NCBI GenBank assembly: GCA_046734795.1
Contig: JBKPRX010000149.1
Span: 1-19,974 of the forward strand
Direction: 5' to 3'
Length of the DNA: 19,974 nt
DNA from: JBKPRX01 sp046734795
GTDB lineage: Bacteria; Actinomycetota; Thermoleophilia; Gaiellales; Gaiellaceae
A program made the position numbers and the translations under genes. Below the pieces are notes generated by a model. The model saw only the letters and a list, made by a program, of their open reading frames with translations. It was not told where the DNA came from and searched no databases. Positions 6,689 to 14,817 of the stretch are shown here, in pieces; the stretch's first letter is position 1, and each line of letters starts with the position of its first letter.

Positions 6689-7709
6689 GGAAGAGCTGCG
6701 CGAGCAGCCGGACGCACTCGCGCGGCTGCTCGATCGCGAGCGCGCGCGTGCGAGTGACGTTGCGGCGCTCCTCGGCCGCGGCGACGTCCGCTACGTGTTG
6801 ATCGCGTCACGAGGAACGTCGTCGAACGCCGCCCGGTACGCGCAGTACCTCCTCGGACGCGCGCATCGCGTACCCGTGATGTTCGCGACGCCGTCGCTGT
6901 ACACGATCTACGAGCAGCCGCCGCGACTCGACGGCGCCGTCGTGATCGGCATCTCGCAGTCGGGTGCATCGCCGGACGTCGTCTCCGTGCTCGTCGAGGC
7001 GAAGCGGCAAGGCAGGCCGACGGTTGCGATCACGAACGACGCGACCTCCGCGCTTGCGCAAGCGGCGGACGCGATGCTCGCGCTCGAAGCAGGTGCCGAG
7101 CGCGCGGTTGCGGCGACGAAGACCTACCTCAACTCGCTCGGCGCGATCGCGCTCGTGTTCGCCGCCGTGGACGGCGGCGATGCGCAGGCAGAGCTCGCAC
7201 GGATGCCGGAGCGGCTCGCGCAGCAGCTCGAACTCTCCTTCGAGACGGCGCCGACCCTCCACGGATACGAGGACGCAGTGGGTGCCACTGTGGTCGCGCG
7301 CGGCGTCAACTACGGGACTGCGTTCGAGATCGCGCTGAAGATCCGCGAGCTTTCAGGGCTTCTCGTCGAGGCGTATTCGCCCGCCGATCTCTTGCACGGT
7401 CCTATCGCCGCGATTCACGACAGGTGGCCGGTGTTCCTCGTCGCGCCCACCGGGCCGGCCCAGCCGAGCGTCGAGCAGCTCGTCGAGCCGCTCCATGAGC
7501 GCGGCGCCCGGCTGCTCGTCGTCTCGAACGTCGAGGCGCTGCTCAGTTGCGCGCACACGCGACTTCCGCTCGTCGATGGAGTGCCGGAATGGCTCAGCCC
7601 TATGACGGCGGTCGTGCCGGGGCAGGTGACGGCGCTGCGCCTCGCGCGGCTCCGCGGCCTCGATGTCGACCGGCCGCACGGTCTGACGAAGGTGACGCTG
7701 ACGACGTAA
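6675..7709 (+). CDS. SIS-domain glucosamine-6-phosphate deaminase, NagB-II / GlmS-isomerase-like
   Basis: A 344-residue protein with two SIS domains and no glutaminase domain. It resembles the isomerase half of GlmS. Motifs are ASRGTSSNAARYAQYLLG (44-61), the phosphosugar-binding ISQSGASPDVV (93-103), ERAVAATKTY (142-151), ARGVNYGTAFEIALKIRELS, AYSPADLLHGP, and the C-terminal signature LDVDRPHGLTKVTLT. Such stand-alone proteins (NagB-II, AgaS-like) convert GlcN-6-P to fructose-6-P plus ammonia. That completes the pathway MurNAc-6-P to GlcNAc-6-P to GlcN-6-P to Fru-6-P. The frame is open further upstream. I chose GTG 6675 because it gives the usual N-terminus (SWLEEELREQPDALARLL) and is preceded by GGCGAGG. 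It overlaps nagA by 14 bases. It is the last gene of the operon; a sugar isomerase with another substrate is possible. Confidence 0.88.
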   Translation: MSWLEEELREQPDALARLLDRERARASDVAALLGRGDVRYVLIASRGTSSNAARYAQYLLGRAHRVPVMFATPSLYTIYEQPPRLDGAVVIGISQSGASPDVVSVLVEAKRQGRPTVAITNDATSALAQAADAMLALEAGAERAVAATKTYLNSLGAIALVFAAVDGGDAQAELARMPERLAQQLELSFETAPTLHGYEDAVGATVVARGVNYGTAFEIALKIRELSGLLVEAYSPADLLHGPIAAIHDRWPVFLVAPTGPAQPSVEQLVEPLHERGARLLVVSNVEALLSCAHTRLPLVDGVPEWLSPMTAVVPGQVTALRLARLRGLDVDRPHGLTKVTLTT

Positions 7710-7729
7710 CAGTCGGGGCGCGACGCGCG

Positions 7730-9295
7730 CTACAGCTTGCGCAGCTGCGAGAGCACATGCTCCGCCGTGCTCGCGCTGTCGAGAACGAGCTGCTCGCGGC
7801 TCGTGTCGAGCTTGCACGCGGCAGCGTCGAGTCCCCGATTCGCGAGACGCTGCGCGAGGCCGTCGATGCCGCCGCCGATGGCGGGCCGGCTCGACTCGCA
7901 TGGGTTCTGCAGGTTTGCGGCGCCGTAACTCAGGCCGCCGGCCGCGAGCTCCGTCGCAAGGAGCGCGGCCGCGATGCCCGCGACTGCTCCGGCGAGGCGC
8001 AGATGTACGACGGGATGAAGACGCAAACGCAGCAGCGGCAGCGTTGCGATGAGCGCAAGCGCCGCACAGATCAGGAACGCGTTTCGGAACGCGCGCGTGA
8101 CCGCTGCGCGGATCGTCTCGTCGAGTGCGCTGTGCAACGACGCGAGCTCGCGCGCATCTGCTCCGGCTTTCGCGCGAGCTTTGAAGATCGCTCCGAAGTC
8201 CGGCAGCTCGCGCGCGTTCCCGAACGTGTCGGCGAGTTGTTGCGCGAGCGAGACCTTCTCCGTGATCGGCAAGTTGGCGTCGAGCATTCGCGCCGTGACG
8301 ACCCGCTCGGTCGACGCGGGCGTCCGCTGCAGGTCGTGCGTCAGAAGCGGAGTGACGAGCACGAGGCCGAGGACGAGTCCGGCATGGCGCCAGCCGATCG
8401 ATCCGGGACCGCCGTCGACACCGATACCGGCCGCGAGTCCGAGCCCCACTCCGCACAGAAGCAGCGCCGCCACGATCCACGGAACGTCGCTTGCCGGCAC
8501 GAGCGCGACGGCGGCGAGACCCGCGGCGAGGACGACGCAGCCGCTCGCCGCACCGAGACCTCGACGTGAGAGGGCGCGTCCAGCGACTGTGCCCGCCGGA
8601 ATCACCGCGACAGCGACGGCGGCCGTCGCAGGTTGCAAGCCCCACACGTCGATGAGCAACACGACGACGAGGAAGAGCGCACCGACGAGCGCGCCCGAGA
8701 CGAACGCGAGCGAGACGCTCGAGCGCACGGATGCGCGTCCAGCCGCCGGCCACTCGGCGCGACGAACGGCAAATACCGCGGCGACTGCGACCGGAACCTG
8801 GACGACGAAGATCGCGCGCCAATCGAGCGTCTGCGTCAGCACGCCGCCCGCCGCCGGCCCGAGCGCGGCGCCGATCGCTCCGGCGCCGGCAAGGAGCGCG
8901 AGCCCACGTGTCGGTGCGAGCGAGCGCACGACGGCGAAGGCTCCGACGAGAAGCGCCGCGCCGCCGAGACCTTGGAAGCCGCGCGCGACGATGAGTGCCG
9001 TGAGGTTCGGCGCCGCGGCGCACGCACTCGACGCGACGGCGAACACGAGGAGGCCGCCTCGCATCAGTCGTTGGGGCGTCCACCTGCGACGCCAGCGCAC
9101 GAGCGCGAATGCCGTGATCGCGAGCGTCGCGTTGTAGATCGTGATCACGAGCGAGACGCCGACGATCGTCGCGTCTGAATGCCGCAGCAGCTCCGGCAGC
9201 GCGAGGACGACGATCGACGAGTCCGCGAACGCAACGGCGACCGCTGTGATCAACAACGCGAGTCGGAGGCTGTGGACGAGCTTTCGTGCCGGCAT
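7730..9295 (-). CDS. MFS-type transporter with Cys-containing C-terminal tail
   Basis: A 521-residue membrane protein starting at ATG 9295 (MPARKLVHSL). The open frame upstream is overlap with the regulator gene. Residues 10-320 carry the DHA2-like MFS pattern: LLITAVAVAFADSSIVVLALPEL in helix 1, a basic loop (RWRRRWTPQRL), RGFQGLGGAALLVGAF, and the GPAAGGVLTQTLDWRAIFVVQVPVA motif C region. About 14 membrane segments are expected. A soluble, charged stretch (about 320-402, rich in A, R, E) precedes two further helices. The last 65 residues (about 455-521) form a non-membrane tail with C466 and C494. The tail's side is a prediction; an even number of helices would place it in the cytoplasm, an odd number outside. 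The regulator gene lies 50 bases upstream on the same strand, so the two are probably co-transcribed. The substrate is unknown; drug or metabolite efflux is the usual role. Confidence 0.8.
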   Translation of the reverse strand: MPARKLVHSLRLALLITAVAVAFADSSIVVLALPELLRHSDATIVGVSLVITIYNATLAITAFALVRWRRRWTPQRLMRGGLLVFAVASSACAAAPNLTALIVARGFQGLGGAALLVGAFAVVRSLAPTRGLALLAGAGAIGAALGPAAGGVLTQTLDWRAIFVVQVPVAVAAVFAVRRAEWPAAGRASVRSSVSLAFVSGALVGALFLVVVLLIDVWGLQPATAAVAVAVIPAGTVAGRALSRRGLGAASGCVVLAAGLAAVALVPASDVPWIVAALLLCGVGLGLAAGIGVDGGPGSIGWRHAGLVLGLVLVTPLLTHDLQRTPASTERVVTARMLDANLPITEKVSLAQQLADTFGNARELPDFGAIFKARAKAGADARELASLHSALDETIRAAVTRAFRNAFLICAALALIATLPLLRLRLHPVVHLRLAGAVAGIAAALLATELAAGGLSYGAANLQNPCESSRPAIGGGIDGLAQRLANRGLDAAACKLDTSREQLVLDSASTAEHVLSQLRKL

Positions 9296-9345
9296 GAGTC
9301 GGCTACCAGGATAGGGATCGGACCCAGGAGTGTTCGGCGACTGTT

Positions 9346-11226
9346 TCAGTGCATCGCGATCCAGACCGACCCATGTCCGACCGCGAGCTGAACCGGAAAG
9401 GCCACTCGTGGCCCGCGACCGAGCGGGATCGTTCGCACGAGCGTCCCGCTCTTCGCGTTTACGCGTGAAAGCGTTCCGTCCTCGTTCGCCGTCCACACGG
9501 CGTTCCTGTCGACGGCGATATCGATCGGCGCATGGCCGAGCGGGATGACAGCCGTGACGCGACCGAGGCGTGTGTCGATCATCCACGCCGTGTCGTCCGT
9601 CCACCTGATCGCCCAGACGGCATCTCCGGTCGCCACGACGCCGGAGATGCCGGCGTCCGTCCCCACGCGCGGCAGCGGGATCGCTTGCTTCACCTTTCGA
9701 GTGCTGGCGTCGATCCGGACGAGGGCTCCGCGCGCCGAGAAGCGCCAGACAGCGCCGGCCAACCTGGACGACGCCGTGCCGAAAGACAGCGGGCCGCCCG
9801 CGACCCACGTGTGCTCGAGCCGATGAGTTCGGTCGTCGATTCGCCCGATTGCGTTGGCGAATGCGATCCAAGCCGCACCGCCGCCAGCGACGACGTCGAA
9901 CGGCTCCGTATTGGCGACGCCAAGTGGCGGGATATTCAGTCCACGCTTCGGTCGCCGCGGCAGCTTTCCCTCGACAGCGAGCTTGCGGACGAGCACACCG
10001 GTTGAGGCGTCGAACTGAAAGAGCCGCCGCGCTGGACCGCAGAGCACCCAGACGGAACCTTCGCCGACCGCGATCGACGTCGGCTCGGCGCCGAGGCCTG
10101 TTGTTCGTATCACGTCGTGCGTGTTCGGATCGATTTGCAGCAGCGTCTCGTCGTCGCGCGCGGCAACCCACAGTGAGCCGGCGCCGAAAGCGATCGCGGC
10201 CGGTCGAGTGCGCAATGGGATCTCGTCGACGAGCGCGTTCTTCGTTTCGTCGACCACGGCAATCGAGTCGGAAGCAACGACGACGGAAACAGTCCGGTCA
10301 GACGACGAGCCGTCGATCAGAACCGTGGCAATCACACCCGCTGCGACGAGAGCCGGCGCGATCGCGGCGACCGCCAGCCGGCGGCCGGCAAGCCGGCTGA
10401 GGTGGAGCCCGCGCACAGGTTCCGCAGAGACGGCCGGCGCCGCGCGGACTGAGCTCTGACGCAGAGGCGTCGTCGGTTCGAGGCCAGGGTCTTGGGTGAG
10501 GATGGCGCGTTCTAGACGTTGCAGCTCGGGTCCAGGAGCGAGTCCGACCTGCTCGCGAAGTGCGACACGCGCTTGGTGATACGCACCCAAGGCTTCCGAT
10601 TGGCGACCCGAGCGGTAGAGGGCGAGCATGAGCTGCGCCCAGAAGCGCTCGTGTAGTGGTTGATCGGCGGTGAGCGCCTCGAGCTCGCCGATGAGACGCG
10701 CGTGGTGACCAAGGCTGAGCTCGCAATCGATCCGTTCGGCGACTGCCGCAAGGCGTAGCTCTGCCGTCCGCTCGACCTCCGTCCAGGCTTGCGATTCCAG
10801 CGTGATGTCGGCGAGCATCGGCCCTCGCCACAGCTCGAGCGCATCGGTGTAGGTTGAAAGCGCGTCCTCGATCAAGCCTGCTTTTGCTTCGATGCGAGCG
10901 CGTGTGACCAGCTCCGTGAACCGCGTAGCGTCGAGCTGGTCCGGCGGCAGCTCCATGACGTACCCGGGTGGCCGAGTGCGCAAGATCGCGGCGTCCCCAG
11001 CAGCCTCGAGGGCGCGCCGGAGTTGCGAGACGTAGACCTGGACGAGCTTGCTCGCGGTCGGCGGTGCTTTCTCGCCCCACACCTCTTCGATCAATCGCTC
11101 GCTGGAGACGACCGCGTTTGCGTGCAACAGCAAGACTGCGAGAACAGCCCGCTGCTTTGGTGGCCCGAGCGCGACCAGCTTCCCCTTCGCCGCCACCTCG
11201 AGCGGTCCGAGGATGCGGAACTCCAT
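9346..11226 (-). CDS. SARP/BTAD-type transcriptional regulator with membrane anchor and C-terminal beta-propeller
   Basis: A 626-residue protein. Residues 1-95 are an OmpR-type winged helix (MEFRILGPLEV, LGPPKQRAVLAVLLLHAN, LIEEVWGEKAP, VQVYVSQLRRAL, TRPPGYVMEL). Residues 98-246 are the bacterial transcriptional activation domain, with TPR-like helices ending REQVGLAPGPELQRLERAIL. A single membrane helix follows at about 283-304. The rest (about 311-626) consists of repeating units of the type GxGSVWVL / RIDASTRKV / IPLGxxPxxIAV, the signature of a YVTN/YncE-like beta-propeller, which would sit outside the membrane. It looks like a one-component membrane sensor with the DNA-binding head inside. 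The start is ATG 11226, just downstream of a consensus-like promoter. The MFS gene follows on the same strand, so control of an exporter is plausible. The ligand is unknown. Confidence 0.88.
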   Translation of the reverse strand: MEFRILGPLEVAAKGKLVALGPPKQRAVLAVLLLHANAVVSSERLIEEVWGEKAPPTASKLVQVYVSQLRRALEAAGDAAILRTRPPGYVMELPPDQLDATRFTELVTRARIEAKAGLIEDALSTYTDALELWRGPMLADITLESQAWTEVERTAELRLAAVAERIDCELSLGHHARLIGELEALTADQPLHERFWAQLMLALYRSGRQSEALGAYHQARVALREQVGLAPGPELQRLERAILTQDPGLEPTTPLRQSSVRAAPAVSAEPVRGLHLSRLAGRRLAVAAIAPALVAAGVIATVLIDGSSSDRTVSVVVASDSIAVVDETKNALVDEIPLRTRPAAIAFGAGSLWVAARDDETLLQIDPNTHDVIRTTGLGAEPTSIAVGEGSVWVLCGPARRLFQFDASTGVLVRKLAVEGKLPRRPKRGLNIPPLGVANTEPFDVVAGGGAAWIAFANAIGRIDDRTHRLEHTWVAGGPLSFGTASSRLAGAVWRFSARGALVRIDASTRKVKQAIPLPRVGTDAGISGVVATGDAVWAIRWTDDTAWMIDTRLGRVTAVIPLGHAPIDIAVDRNAVWTANEDGTLSRVNAKSGTLVRTIPLGRGPRVAFPVQLAVGHGSVWIAMH

Positions 11227-11231
11227 GACCT

Positions 11232-11260
11232 CTTTTACCGCTTGGCGACCCGGATGTCAG
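11232..11260 (-). promoter_or_regulatory. Promoter of the SARP regulator gene
   Basis: Read on the - strand: CTGACA (11255-11260; 5 of 6 to TTGACA), a 17-base spacer, then TAAAAG (11232-11237; 4 of 6 to TATAAT). The ATG at 11226 is only 5 bases beyond the -10, so the transcript would begin at or very near the start codon, that is leaderless or nearly so. Confidence 0.45.
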
Positions 11261-11329
11261 CTGGTTTTTCAGCGCCCCGCTAACCGGTCGTAAACCGACG
11301 CACACACCGGTGCTGCGCATGCTGTGCCG

Positions 11330-11950
11330 ATGGCGCAAACGGCGCCGAAACAGTCCCTCACGAGGCGCTCGGCGACTCTCGTCATGGGCTTCGCGGCGGC
11401 GGTCGCGGTCATTGCCGCCGGCGTGGCCGTCGTCGGTTGGACGAGAAGCGCAACCTCCACCGAGACGACGCCTTCGATCCGCATCGTCGACGTCCGACCC
11501 CTGCAGACGCACGACCGCACCCTCCGCGCCCTCCTGACGCGTAGGTTCGCCGTGCGCGTCGCGATCCACGGCTGGAAGCTCCTTCCGTACGAGCCAACCG
11601 CAACCGCTAGAGATAACCGCGCGGGCGCCGGCCATTGGCGCCTGTATCTCGACGGCCGCTCGCTCGGCGACAACTTCGGTAGCTCGACGACCTCCTATAC
11701 GCCGCAGTTGACGCCCGGAACGCACTGGCTCGCGGCCGAGCTGAGCAACATCGATTCGACGAGCGTCCGGCCGGCCGTTTGGGGGGAGCCCGTGATCCTC
11801 CACGTTCCGCGCGTTCTCCGCTGTTGGCAAACGGGCTGGCGCGGAACGCCTGAGAGCGGGACGCCGCGGTTTCGCTGTAACGCACGAACCACAGCGGTGC
11901 GGCGTGGGGACTCCTCAGAGCACCTCTTCCGGACCTTCCCCGGTCTCTAA
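11330..11950 (+). CDS. Putative membrane-anchored or secreted protein of unknown function
   Basis: A 206-residue product. The ATG at 11330 is chosen over the in-frame GTG at 11324; neither has a good ribosome-binding site. A basic head and a hydrophobic helix (about 15-36, LVMGFAAAVAVIAAGVAVVGW) give a signal anchor or uncleaved signal peptide. The extracytoplasmic part holds a strand RRFAVRVAIHGWKLLPY, then AGHWRLYLDGRSL (about 100-112) and QLTPGTHWLAAELSN (126-140), and ends in VILHVP. This GHWxLYLDG plus LTPGxHxLxAEL arrangement resembles small immunoglobulin-like domains found in secreted proteins (for example DUF4399-like). I cannot assign a function. The last 45 residues (C165, C183) do not continue the domain. 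It is divergent from the SARP gene and lies 104 bases before the ABC permease. Confidence 0.6.
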   Translation: MAQTAPKQSLTRRSATLVMGFAAAVAVIAAGVAVVGWTRSATSTETTPSIRIVDVRPLQTHDRTLRALLTRRFAVRVAIHGWKLLPYEPTATARDNRAGAGHWRLYLDGRSLGDNFGSSTTSYTPQLTPGTHWLAAELSNIDSTSVRPAVWGEPVILHVPRVLRCWQTGWRGTPESGTPRFRCNARTTAVRRGDSSEHLFRTFPGL

Positions 11951-12054
11951 GAGAACAGCGTCGAAGGGCCTCCTCCGGTCGGGTACGATCGTCGATCGAA
12001 CGGCCGTCCGCGGTCAAGTGTCGACCCCGCTGTCCGCGTGCGAAGGCCGCATCT
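11951..12054. other. Intergenic gap with a CGATCG repeat
   Basis: A 104-base gap between the small secreted-protein gene and the ABC permease gene. It holds CGATCGTCGATCG (11986-11998), two CGATCG palindromes joined by one T, and a possible -10 TACGAT (11984-11989) without a good -35. I see no gene here. Confidence 0.35.
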
Positions 12055-14817
12055 ATGCCCGAAGACTTGGATCCAAGGCGATCGAATGGACAGCGCCGCG
12101 AGGACGTGTCGACCACTTCACACGGCAGTCAGTCTCGCCGCGGACGGCAAGGCCGAGCGGTGCCCGTGCTGTGGCGAAGGGCGCCATTCGTCCTGCGCCG
12201 ACATCCCGTCGTCGGCATTTCCGTCTTGTGCGCGGCGTTCGTCGTCGCGATTGCGGCCGCCTCCGCTCCGCTGCTCCGGGCGGCCGCTACCAGTAGCGCG
12301 CTCAAGGGCAAGCTCCAATCGCTGACGCCCCTTGCCGCCGGGCTCGAGGTTCACCAGCCTGTCGGCAGCGAGCGTTCGGTTCCCGGGTCGGCAAAAGCAG
12401 TCGCCACGACCGACCGGGCGCGTCGCGCGGCTGCCGAGCGGCTGGCGGAATCGCTTCCGTGGGTCGGGGCAGCCGTGGTCGCGACGATGGGACACGCGGA
12501 GATCGAACAGGAACACGAATTTGCCAACCGTCCTCTGGAAGTGATTCCGATGACGCGCACCGGCGCGCGGGCGAACGTCATCAAGCTCGCCGGAAAAGGC
12601 CCGGGGGTTTGGCTCGCCGACACGGCCGCAGCCTTCGCGCGTGTTCGGGCAGGTGACGAAGTGGCCCTAGGCGGGCTCAACTTCTCGAGCAGACGGCCGG
12701 AGACAACGCACGTGCGCGTCGGTGGCGTGTATCGCAACCTGATCCGCGACCTGGAGAACCCGTACTGGACGAACTACGCGCACGACATTCGCACGACGAA
12801 GGTGGACGGGCCAGATCCCCCAACGTTCGTGCTGATGAGTCCGTCGCAGTTCTATCGCGTCATCGCCGCTGTCGGAGCGAACTCGTTCCGCAACGTCTAC
12901 GAGATCCCGGTCGATCCGCGGAAGATCACGCTTTCGCGTGCGCGTCGACTCGACGCACGGCTCGATGAAGTACGGCACGAGATCGAGGGCGGCGGTCCCC
13001 TTGCGCACCGGCTCGGATGCGGCAGTGGACCGCAGCGCTGCGATGTCACGAGCTCGCTGCAAGCGGCACTGAACCTGGCTGAGCAAGACGTTGCGTCGCT
13101 GATGTCGACGCTGACGATTTTCACGAGCTTCGTCGCGCTACTCGCCCTCGCGGCCGCCGCGGCCACGGGTGTCTTCAACGTTCATCGTCGTCGCCAAGAG
13201 GTGACGCTCTTCTATGCGCGCGGCGAAAGCCGTGCCGTGTTCGCAATCCGAACTGGGCTCGAGGCGTTCCTTGCGACGCTCGTCGGAGCAGCGGGCGGCC
13301 TCGCATGCGCGCTCCTGCTCCTAACCGTTCTCGCGCCCACCGGAACGATCGATAGCGGGGTCGTCTACACGGCGGCGGGCGCGGTGGCAGTTGGCGCTGC
13401 GGCGACGCTGCTCGCAATCGCGATCGGCTCTGCGGTTGTCTTCGCGCCAGACAGCAGCCGCACGGCCAAGCACGGTCGGTCCGTGCCTTGGGACGTCGTC
13501 GCGACCGTTGGGGCGATCGCCGGTTTTGTCGCACTGGAGCGAGTGGATGCGCTTGGTGGCGATCCGCAGCCTGGCCAGCATCCGCACCTCGTCGTCCTCC
13601 TTCTGCCGATCGTCGCGGCTGCCGGAGTCACCGGACTTGCGGTGCGGATAGTTCGGCGCACGTTTCGCCGCGCTCAGCCGCAACGGCAGTCGATGCTCCT
13701 CGTCGTTCGACGGATCGCAGCGGCTCGCGGCCTCCTCGTCCTCTTGACGGTGTCGACGGCCGTTACCGTCGCCGCTCTGACGAGTGCGCAGACGCTGTCC
13801 GCGTCGCTCGACTCGAGCACGGCCCAAAAGGCCTACGTCTCGAATGGCGCCGACGTCTCCGGCGTCATCGACGCTACGCAGCCGTTACCGCGCGGATTCC
13901 CGTACCCGCTCGCGAAGGTCGAGCAGACGCCCAACCGAGTGCACCTCGATGCCGCAAGCGGTGCGTCCGCCGACCTTCTGGCCGCCGATCCGTCTGCGCT
14001 GGCGCGTGTACTCGCGTGGCAGTGGCCGGATGATCCGCGTCCGGCGTTGCGAAAGCTCGCGCGTGCGCCCGCCCGACCACTCCCTGTCGTGGTCGCTAAC
14101 GGCGCAGAACGCGTGACTTCGATCTGGATCGATGGAAAACGCGTGCCGGTGCATGTTGTCGAGCGGGTGGCCGCGTTCCCGGGCGAGAGTTCCGGCAGGC
14201 CGCAGTTGGTCGTACCGACGACTGCGCTACGCGAAGCTCTTCGGCGAATCGGCCTCACCGACCTTTCGCAAACCGAGGTTGCATTCGTCTGGGGACGCGG
14301 CGACCCGGTGTTGGTGAAGCGTGCGCTTGCACGCTCGACGCTGGCGCCGGCCTTCCTGTCGACTGCGCAGGAACTGGCGAACCGCAGCGACGTCCAGACG
14401 ATCAAGAGAACGTATGGATTTCTTCGTGTGATCGCGATCGGATCTGGAGCCTTCGTGCTCGTGGCGCTTCTTCTCTACCTGCACGCGCGGCAGCGGTCAG
14501 GGTTGCTTGCCCACGCGTTTCTGCGCCGGATGGGAATGAGCGCGCGCGCGCTCACGGCGGCGAACGTGCTGGAGGCAGTTGGTCTCGTGGTCTTCGCGGT
14601 GTTCTTTGGGGACGCTGCAGGCTTGATCTCGGCCCAAGCGCTGATCGCGCACCTCGATCCGCTTCCGCAACTGCCACCGTCTCCGACGCTTGTCGTTCCC
14701 ACGCTCCAGATAGCCGCAGCTCTCGTCGGCGCCGCGTGCGCCGCCGCTGCGATCGCGATCGCCGCCGGCGTTTACACGGCGAGGTCCGACGTGTCGGGGG
14801 TGTTGCGCGCTGAGTAA
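12055..14817 (+). CDS. FtsX/MacB-like ABC transporter permease
   Basis: A 920-residue membrane protein. The first membrane helix (about 52-75) is followed by a large extracytoplasmic domain (about 76-350). Then come helices near 354-376 with the coupling segment NVHRRRQEVTLFYARGESRAVFAIRTGLEAF, which marks FtsX-like (type VII ABC) permeases, and further helices to about 575. A second extracytoplasmic domain precedes three C-terminal helices with the matching HARQRSGLLAHAFLRRMGMS coupling segment. About ten helices in two FtsX halves are expected. Such proteins usually do mechanotransmission, lipoprotein or peptide export, not uptake. The ATG at 12055 gives a 40-residue polar head. GTG 12160 (VPVLWRRAPFVLRRHPV) would give a more typical short head and is a real alternative start. 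The ATPase partner follows with an 8-base overlap. Confidence 0.88.
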   Translation: MPEDLDPRRSNGQRREDVSTTSHGSQSRRGRQGRAVPVLWRRAPFVLRRHPVVGISVLCAAFVVAIAAASAPLLRAAATSSALKGKLQSLTPLAAGLEVHQPVGSERSVPGSAKAVATTDRARRAAAERLAESLPWVGAAVVATMGHAEIEQEHEFANRPLEVIPMTRTGARANVIKLAGKGPGVWLADTAAAFARVRAGDEVALGGLNFSSRRPETTHVRVGGVYRNLIRDLENPYWTNYAHDIRTTKVDGPDPPTFVLMSPSQFYRVIAAVGANSFRNVYEIPVDPRKITLSRARRLDARLDEVRHEIEGGGPLAHRLGCGSGPQRCDVTSSLQAALNLAEQDVASLMSTLTIFTSFVALLALAAAAATGVFNVHRRRQEVTLFYARGESRAVFAIRTGLEAFLATLVGAAGGLACALLLLTVLAPTGTIDSGVVYTAAGAVAVGAAATLLAIAIGSAVVFAPDSSRTAKHGRSVPWDVVATVGAIAGFVALERVDALGGDPQPGQHPHLVVLLLPIVAAAGVTGLAVRIVRRTFRRAQPQRQSMLLVVRRIAAARGLLVLLTVSTAVTVAALTSAQTLSASLDSSTAQKAYVSNGADVSGVIDATQPLPRGFPYPLAKVEQTPNRVHLDAASGASADLLAADPSALARVLAWQWPDDPRPALRKLARAPARPLPVVVANGAERVTSIWIDGKRVPVHVVERVAAFPGESSGRPQLVVPTTALREALRRIGLTDLSQTEVAFVWGRGDPVLVKRALARSTLAPAFLSTAQELANRSDVQTIKRTYGFLRVIAIGSGAFVLVALLLYLHARQRSGLLAHAFLRRMGMSARALTAANVLEAVGLVVFAVFFGDAAGLISAQALIAHLDPLPQLPPSPTLVVPTLQIAAALVGAACAAAAIAIAAGVYTARSDVSGVLRAE

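Noticed and set aside
7710..7729. Possible terminator between nagB-II and the convergent MFS gene
   Set aside because: GCGCG-A-CGCGC is the only symmetry; the loop is too short and there is no T-tract, so I do not call a terminator.
9296..10171. N-terminal extension of the MFS open frame (292 codons)
   Set aside because: It lies antiphase within the SARP propeller coding region and has no membrane or domain pattern. The MFS protein starts naturally at ATG 9295.
10298..11830. Long - strand frame spanning the SARP gene and the divergent small gene
   Set aside because: Runs across two genes and their intergenic promoter; basic, biased composition; shadow of the SARP frame.
11820..11900. Stem-rich stretch at the end of the small secreted-protein gene as a tRNA or ncRNA
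   Set aside because: No T-loop consensus, anticodon arm or acceptor pairing can be built.
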